A stretch of DNA of 64,000 nt from Thalassospira profundimaris WP0211. Its GTDB lineage: Bacteria; Pseudomonadota; Alphaproteobacteria; Rhodospirillales; Thalassospiraceae. Shown here one piece after another: positions 59,113 to 64,000 of this stretch. Below the pieces are notes generated by a model, which worked only from the letters and a program-made list of their open reading frames with translations, was not told the DNA's origin and ran no database searches. Position 1 is the first letter of the stretch; each line of letters begins with the position of its first letter. The stretch spans positions 620,001 through 684,000 of the forward strand of contig NZ_AMRN01000001.1 in the NCBI RefSeq assembly GCF_000300275.1, written 5' to 3'. A program made the position numbers and the translations under genes.

Positions 59113-60120
59113 ATGGATCGTCGTATCGTAACCGTTTTTGGCGGCACCGGATTTGTCGGACGTCATATCGTCAAGCGTCTGCTGGAGCGTGATTTTATCG
59201 TTCGCGTCCCGACCAGAAGCTTTGAACGCGTCAAAAAACTCAAACCGATGGGCAATCTAGGGCAGGTCGTTCCGGTCCATTGCGATGTGCGCGACGAAGA
59301 CAGCATCAAGGGCGCGCTCGAGGGGTCCGAAGCGGTGATCAACCTGCTGGGCATTCTCTATGAACGCGGCAGCAAGAATTTTCTCAATATCCACGTCAAG
59401 GCGGCCAAACGCATTGCCGAGGAAGCCAAGGCAGCCGGTGTAAAGACGCTTTTGCACATGTCGGCACTGGGTGTGGATAAAAACACATCTGCCAACTATG
59501 CGACGTCCAAACTGGCCGGTGAAAAGGCTGTGCGCGAAGCGTTCCCGGATGCGGTGATCTTCCGCCCGTCGGTGATCTTTGGCCCGAACGACAATTTCCT
59601 GAACAAGTTTGCCACCATGGCGCGTTTCTCGCCGATGCTGCCGGTTGTTGGCGCACCGGGCCTTCCGAAAGTTGATCTTGGTGAAGGCAAGGTTGATCTG
59701 CACGGCGAAGGCGGCCCGAAATTCCAGCCGGTCTATGTTGGCGATGTTGCCGATGCCTTTGTCACCGCACTCATGGAAGGCAAATCTGCCGGCAAGACCT
59801 ATGAGCTTGGTGGACCGGAAACCTATTCCTTCATGGCGCTTTTGCAGGACATGCTGCGCATCACCCGTCAGCGCGCCATTCTGATGCCGGTTCCGTTCTG
59901 GCTGGCCTCGATCAAGGCATTCTTCCTGCAGTTCCTGCCGGTCCCGCCGCTGACCCCGGATCAGGTTCGGTTGCTCAAGACCGATAACGTCGTTTCCGAA
60001 GGTGCGGACGGTTTTGCCGAACTTGGCATTACGCCCAACAGCCTCGAGGCAATTGCGCCGTCTTACCTCAAACGGTTCTGCCCGCCGCGTAAATCCGGTG
60101 AGTTCCGCCGTTTCGTCTAA
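59113..60120 (+). CDS. Complex I NDUFA9-family protein (atypical SDR)
   Basis: A 335-residue atypical SDR. It has the glycine motif VTVFGGTGFVGRHIVKRLLERDF, then VHCDVRDEDSIKGALEGSEAVINLLGILYERG, HMSALGVDKNTSANYATSKLAGEKAVREAFPDAVIFRPSVIFGPNDNF and a C terminus with PPLTPDQVRLLKTDNV. These match the bacterial relatives of the mitochondrial complex I accessory subunit NDUFA9, which alphaproteobacteria carry as a NADPH-binding protein. ATG 59113 follows AGGAGAG; the longer frame is unlikely. Function in bacteria may concern quinone or respiratory-complex assembly. Confidence 0.92.
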   Translation: MDRRIVTVFGGTGFVGRHIVKRLLERDFIVRVPTRSFERVKKLKPMGNLGQVVPVHCDVRDEDSIKGALEGSEAVINLLGILYERGSKNFLNIHVKAAKRIAEEAKAAGVKTLLHMSALGVDKNTSANYATSKLAGEKAVREAFPDAVIFRPSVIFGPNDNFLNKFATMARFSPMLPVVGAPGLPKVDLGEGKVDLHGEGGPKFQPVYVGDVADAFVTALMEGKSAGKTYELGGPETYSFMALLQDMLRITRQRAILMPVPFWLASIKAFFLQFLPVPPLTPDQVRLLKTDNVVSEGADGFAELGITPNSLEAIAPSYLKRFCPPRKSGEFRRFV

Positions 60121-60149
60121 GGCGCACGGCTGATCAGGCGATCAAAAAG

Positions 60150-60181
60150 AAAACCCCGCCAAACTTTTGGCGGGGTTTTTT
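60150..60181. terminator. Bidirectional terminator between NDUFA9-like gene and cobK
   Basis: A 12-bp stem (AACCCCGCCAAA at 60152-60163 with its complement at 60166-60177) has A-rich and T-rich flanks on both sides, so it can end transcripts from either of the two converging genes. Confidence 0.93.
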
Positions 60182-60226
60182 CTTGTCTCGAAGGCGCCAA
60201 GGATATTGGCCGCGTGCAAAGGACCG

Positions 60227-61018
60227 TCAGACCTTCTTGAGGGTCTCACGAATGGTGTCGATGATTTCAGAACGTGACGGGGCCTGAATGACCGGTTCCC
60301 CGCCCGGGCGTTCAATCATGATCACCGGAATGCCAAGGTTCCGTGCGGCTTCGATCTTTGCAAAGGTCGCATCACCGCCGCTGTTTTTGCTGACGATCAC
60401 ATCGATTTCGTTGCGTTCAAGAAGCTCGGTCTCGCTTTCAACACTGAACGGGCCGCGCGCAAACAGCCATTCGCCAAATTCCAGATCAAACGGATCACGC
60501 GGGGAATCAACAGTGCGGACAAGCAACCATGTTTTTTCAAGCCCTTCAAAGGCATGCAGGTTCTTGGCACCGCTTGCGATCAGCGCGCGATTGCCAACTT
60601 CGGGCAGGATTCTGGCCGCTTCTTCAATCGATTTTACCATGATCCAGTTGTCATCTTCGGTCTGTTCCCAGGCTGGGCGGTGATACTGAATGCAAGGCAT
60701 TGCCACGGCATGGCAGGCCTTGGCGATATTGTGTGAAATCTCGGTGGCATAGGGATGGGTCGCGTCAATCACCAGATCAATCTGTTCGTTTTTAAGGTGG
60801 GTGATGATGCCCTCTGGTCCGCCAAAACCGCCGATGCGAACGGGAACGCCATCGGGAAGGCTCGGTGCGCTGGTGCGCCCGGCGAGCGAGAGTTGCAAAC
60901 GAACATCCCGGCCAAATTCATGCATCAGGTCCTCTGCAATGCGATTTGCGTCTCCGGTCCCGCCAAAAATAAGGATGCGTTTTGGACGTTTGGCAGGGCG
61001 GGAGAGGGACATGGGCAA
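60227..61018 (-). CDS. cobK: Precorrin-6A reductase
   Basis: A 263-residue NADPH-dependent reductase (CobK/CbiJ) that reduces the corrin double bond at C18-C19. Marks are ILIFGGTGDANRIAEDL, VIDATHPYATEISHNIAKACHAV (the NADPH-binding and His-Pro-Tyr motif) and VIVSKNSGGDATFAKIEAARNLGIPVIMIERP near the C terminus. It lies downstream of cbiD on the minus strand with 77 bases between them, so both may share a transcript. Either precorrin-6A or its cobalt form could be the substrate. Confidence 0.94.
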   Translation of the reverse strand: MPMSLSRPAKRPKRILIFGGTGDANRIAEDLMHEFGRDVRLQLSLAGRTSAPSLPDGVPVRIGGFGGPEGIITHLKNEQIDLVIDATHPYATEISHNIAKACHAVAMPCIQYHRPAWEQTEDDNWIMVKSIEEAARILPEVGNRALIASGAKNLHAFEGLEKTWLLVRTVDSPRDPFDLEFGEWLFARGPFSVESETELLERNEIDVIVSKNSGGDATFAKIEAARNLGIPVIMIERPGGEPVIQAPSRSEIIDTIRETLKKV

Positions 61019-61095
61019 AGAACCTTGTTGTTGCTTTATGACCTTGGATGGCCTGTTTGTTGCGCAGACACGGGAACAGATTAACGAACTGCTGC

Positions 61096-62214
61096 TTACG
61101 ATGCCACCGGTCGGAATTGATCAAATTCGCCAATCCCGTGGCGGGCAATGATGGTGCCGTTGCGGTCGGTAATGACGACTTCAACGGCCGATGCGCCGTC
61201 CAATGTGGCGCGCGCGGATTCGCAGGCCTGACGGGCAATCGCATCTTCAATCTTAACGTCCGCCGCCTGACAAAGTTCCAGAACCTGTTTGGCGGTATTG
61301 GCCGTGCGGCACTGGTCTTGCAGCGTTTCATCGCCGCCACACGCTGCAATCGTTCCTGCCAGCCGATCAAAATCGACCTGTGATCGGCTTGAATGCAAAT
61401 CGAGATGCCCCTGAGCAAATTTGACCAGTTTGGCAAACCCACCGGCGATGCTGACAAAGGCAATCGGGTTTTTGCGCAAATATTTCAGCATCCCGCCAAC
61501 AAAGTCGCCCATATCAAGAATGGCTTCCTCGGGCAGGCCATAGAATGCGCGAATGGCCGCCTCGGACGTTTTGCCGGTTGCGCTGGCAACATGTTCGCGC
61601 CCGGTCGCCCGCGCGACGTCAATCCCGCGATGGATCGAATGGATCCACGCCGAACAGCTAAACGGGATGACAATCCCCGTGGTGCCCAGTACCGACAACC
61701 CGCCGACAATACCCAATCGCCCATTCCATGTTTTGGTGGCAATTTCAGCACCCCCGGGAATGGAAATCTCGATCTCGACATCGGGGCTTGCGCCATACTG
61801 GTCACAAAGTGCTTCGATCTGTCCGACCATCATTTCGCGCGGCTTGGGATTGATTGCGGGTTCACCCGGTGGCAATGGCAGGCCCGGCTTTGTAATCGTG
61901 CCAACTCCGTCACCGGCATGGAATGTGATGCCGCTTCCGGGTTTGCCAAAACGCACCGTCGATATGATTTCCGCCCCATGGGTGACATCGGGATCATCGC
62001 CGGCGTCCTTGATCACGCTGGCGCGCGCCCAGCCATCGCCCTTTTCAGCCTTGATCAATTTGAAGGACGGCGTTTCTCCGCCAGGCAGGGTAATGGTGAC
62101 CGGATCGGGAAAATCGCCGGACAACAATGCCTGCCACGCGGCACGGGTTGCGGCGGTGGCACAGGCCCCCGTCGTCCATCCCTTGCGCAGTGGTCCTTCC
62201 GGTTTTCTTGCCAT
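61096..62214 (-). CDS. cbiD: Cobalt-precorrin-5B C1-methyltransferase
   Basis: A 372-residue CbiD, the early-cobalt-route C1-methylase that takes the place of CobF. Family blocks are LRKGWTTGACATAATRAAWQALL, IPGGAEIATKTWNGRLGIVGGLSVLGTTGIV, and VSIAGGFAKLVKFAQGHLDLHSSRSQVDF. The N-terminal TTGACATAA loop is diagnostic. Its presence, with no cobF in view, is the strongest sign of the early-cobalt route in this window. It is transcribed with cobK and divergently from cobA. Confidence 0.95.
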   Translation of the reverse strand: MARKPEGPLRKGWTTGACATAATRAAWQALLSGDFPDPVTITLPGGETPSFKLIKAEKGDGWARASVIKDAGDDPDVTHGAEIISTVRFGKPGSGITFHAGDGVGTITKPGLPLPPGEPAINPKPREMMVGQIEALCDQYGASPDVEIEISIPGGAEIATKTWNGRLGIVGGLSVLGTTGIVIPFSCSAWIHSIHRGIDVARATGREHVASATGKTSEAAIRAFYGLPEEAILDMGDFVGGMLKYLRKNPIAFVSIAGGFAKLVKFAQGHLDLHSSRSQVDFDRLAGTIAACGGDETLQDQCRTANTAKQVLELCQAADVKIEDAIARQACESARATLDGASAVEVVITDRNGTIIARHGIGEFDQFRPVAS

Positions 62215-62440
62215 CAGTCGGTTTTTTTCCTGTTAATCCTGTCGGTGTTTTCGCTATTGAGGGCGGGGATGAGATGCGATTGGGAAATTCAATTAAACAT
62301 CAATATTTATGTGATTTAAAAAGTTATACGAAAAAATATCGGAAATATGTTGTGCGTATCGTTTGATTGCTGTTTAACATATCCTCTTGATGCGGTCCTG
62401 CACAGATGGCTGCATTTCATTTAAGTAGAAGTATCGCGCG

Positions 62441-63304
62441 ATGACGAACCTTGGTGTTGATTTTCCGGTTTTTGAACCGGGTTGGGTATGGCTTGTTGGG
62501 GCGGGGCCCGGTGATCCCGGTCTTCTGACGCTGCATGCCGTCAACGCCATGCAACAGGCCGATGTTGTTGTCTTTGATGCACTGGTCGATGAACGGATTT
62601 TGAACCTTTTGCGTCCTGATGCCAAACGCATCTATGCGGGCAAGCGCGGTGGTCGCCCATCTTCGAAACAAACCGATATTTCCCTGCAGCTGGTTGAACT
62701 GGCCAAACAGGGCCTGCGTGTTCTGCGCCTTAAAGGCGGTGATCCGTTCGTGTTTGGACGCGGCGGCGAAGAAGGCATGACCCTTGTCGATCACAATGTG
62801 CCGTTCCGGGTGGTGCCGGGCATTACCGCCGGGATCGCCGGTGCGGCCTATGCCGGCATTCCGACCACGCACCGCGACTGCAATTCGTCGGTCACCTTTG
62901 TCACCGGCCACGGATCCAGTGGCGAAGTGCCAGACAACATCAACTGGGCGGCCCTCGCCAAGGGTGCGCCGGTTCTTGTCATGTATATGGCCATGAAACA
63001 TCTGCGCCGGATTTCGTCAGAACTGATGGCAAATGGCCGGGCTGCGGATGAACCGCTTGCCGTGATCAGTCAGGCGACCACACCAGGACAGGGTATTCTG
63101 ATCACCACCCTTGAAAAGGCGGCTGATGACGTCGAACGCGAAGGTGTTGAACCGCCTGCGGTGTGCATTCTTGGTAAGGTTGTCGGTCTGCGTGATCGTC
63201 TGAACTGGCTGTCGCCGCAGGACGATGTGACCGCGGTGCGCCATGTGCCATTCGAACAGGTGCTTGATCTGATCACCGCACCGGCAGATCCCCTCAAGAA
63301 CTGA
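62441..63304 (+). CDS. cobA: Uroporphyrinogen-III C-methyltransferase (SUMT)
   Basis: A 287-residue methylase that methylates uroporphyrinogen III twice to give precorrin-2, the branch point for cobalamin and siroheme. It has VWLVGAGPGDPGLLTLHAVNAMQQADVVVFDALV, the VLRLKGGDPFVFGRGGEEG motif, GITAGIAGAAYAGIPTTHRD, and VTGHGSSGEVP. The CysG dehydrogenase/chelatase half is absent, so this is the stand-alone CobA/SUMT. It opens plus-strand transcription after a 226-base divergent gap shared with cbiD. Confidence 0.96.
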   Translation: MTNLGVDFPVFEPGWVWLVGAGPGDPGLLTLHAVNAMQQADVVVFDALVDERILNLLRPDAKRIYAGKRGGRPSSKQTDISLQLVELAKQGLRVLRLKGGDPFVFGRGGEEGMTLVDHNVPFRVVPGITAGIAGAAYAGIPTTHRDCNSSVTFVTGHGSSGEVPDNINWAALAKGAPVLVMYMAMKHLRRISSELMANGRAADEPLAVISQATTPGQGILITTLEKAADDVEREGVEPPAVCILGKVVGLRDRLNWLSPQDDVTAVRHVPFEQVLDLITAPADPLKN

Positions 63305-63407
63305 ACGTCGATCCCGTCCGAAAAGGCGGCAACAGATTGATATATATCGTTGCCGGTGGGACGCGCGACTGTACAATCGCGCGCATGTGTTTTGACCCGG
63401 ATGGATC

Positions 63408-64000
63408 ATGGACGAACAGCAGGTATTGATACGCATCCTTGAAAGCGGTTGGGCGCAATGTGCTGATATCGTGCGTACGGATGGCGGGGTACTTCTGACT
63501 GCGTTGGTGGCGGGACTGGTGGGCAGTGCGACCCACTGTGTCGGCATGTGCGGCCCGTTCGTGATCAGTCAGGTCACCAGCCGGATGGAACAGCTCCCGG
63601 TCGAGAAAATGAGCGAGTTTCGCCGTCTCACCGGTGCGGCACTTCTGCCCTATCAGTTCGGACGTTTGTCGACCTATTGCCTGCTGGGCGTGCTGGCCGG
63701 CTACTTTACCGACAGCATCAGTGCCCTCACCCGTGTCTGGTGGATCGGGCCGGTCTTGCTGATTGCAGCCGGTGTGTTTTTCCTTCTGTTCGGCATTCTG
63801 GGCCTGATGCCCCATCTTGGCGGTTTGTTGCCATCGACCGGCGAATCACGCTGGTGGAACAAGCTGGTTGGCAATCATGCGCGTGGGCTTTTCCAGGCCC
63901 CATATGGCTGGCGGGGATATCTGCTGGGCGTGATGCTGGGCTTTATTCCCTGTGGTCTGGTTTATGGCGCGCTTGTGATGGCAGCCGCCACGGGTGCGGC
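63408..64000 (+). CDS. TauE/SafE-like membrane protein, 3' end outside the window
   Basis: An open frame starting at ATG 63408 and running off the end, at least 197 residues. Several hydrophobic helices are visible. The segments LVAGLVGSATHCVGMCGPFVISQVTS and LLGVMLGFIPCGLVYGALVMAA (each with a CG/PCG turn) are the repeated motif of the sulfite exporter TauE/SafE and cytochrome c biogenesis DsbD-type transmembrane family. Members are often linked to metal or sulfur handling; a cobalt or other metal role near cobA is possible but not shown. Confidence 0.8.
   Translation, partial: MDEQQVLIRILESGWAQCADIVRTDGGVLLTALVAGLVGSATHCVGMCGPFVISQVTSRMEQLPVEKMSEFRRLTGAALLPYQFGRLSTYCLLGVLAGYFTDSISALTRVWWIGPVLLIAAGVFFLLFGILGLMPHLGGLLPSTGESRWWNKLVGNHARGLFQAPYGWRGYLLGVMLGFIPCGLVYGALVMAAATGA

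Noticed and set aside
1-64000. CRISPR arrays, prophage, conjugative or toxin-antitoxin systems
   Set aside because: No regularly spaced repeats, integrase, structural phage genes or paired small toxin/antitoxin genes were found.

Overview
The window reads as a contiguous piece of an alphaproteobacterial chromosome, probably from Rhodospirillales and perhaps a marine Thalassospira-like organism. That placement is inference: it rests on the rbfA-truB-rpsO-pnp order, an Irr-type Fur regulator, a complex I NDUFA9-family protein, a CobN-type chelatase and moderate-to-high GC. Genes are densely packed on both strands. I saw no rRNA, tRNA, CRISPR array, phage or transposase gene.

Layout. 1-5.4 kb: translation and RNA decay (rbfA end, truB, rpsO, pnp), then a flavin oxidoreductase of the nitronate monooxygenase family. 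5.5-7 kb: Irr-like regulator, rubrerythrin, YciI-like protein. 7-9.2 kb: eutBC, the AdoCbl-dependent ethanolamine ammonia-lyase, without microcompartment genes. 9.4-13.4 kb: an iron-chelate ABC transporter transcribed away from a methyltransferase, with two Fur-box-like palindromes between them. 13.4-19.1 kb: OsmC-like protein, GntR regulator, an unusual acyltransferase-esterase fusion, MFS exporter, CHAP lipoprotein. 19.1-20.5 kb: a hairpin-rich non-coding stretch and a second GntR regulator with three copies of a 13-base motif. 20.5-23 kb: P-type proton ATPase. 23-27 kb: a complete Anbu locus (proteasome-like protease, transglutaminase-like, alpha-E, circularly permuted ATP-grasp).

From 27 kb on, cobalamin biosynthesis dominates, in several blocks: cbiX-cobH-cobL-cobI-cbiG/cobJ-cobM (minus, overlapping operon), cobD/cbiB, cobT | cobS(cobV)-cobC, a cobalamin riboswitch followed by cobU-cobW-cobN, cobO-cobQ, and cobK-cbiD | cobA. 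Together these cover methylation of uroporphyrinogen III, corrin ring contraction, adenosylation, amidation, and assembly of the nucleotide loop. The set mixes early-cobalt markers (CbiX, CbiD, CbiG) with the late-insertion chelatase subunit CobN. CobG, CobF, the CobN partner subunits and cobyrinate a,c-diamide synthase are not in the window.

Between the cob blocks lie ADP-heptose and nucleotide-sugar genes (hldE, gmhA, UDP-glucuronate decarboxylase), a degenerate GGDEF/EAL protein, a GH114-type secreted protein, a GST/methyltransferase pair, a PstS-like binding protein, a TPR protein and two SDR-like proteins. At 43.8-44.07 kb a palindromic, REP/MITE-like element reaches into the 5' end of an unknown gene and lies just upstream of the cobalamin riboswitch. 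The last gene, a TauE/SafE-like membrane protein, runs off the window end.

Limits: all family calls come from reading motifs and overall resemblance; no database search was run. Many starts were moved from the longest open frame to an internal start with a better ribosome-binding site or a family-typical N terminus.
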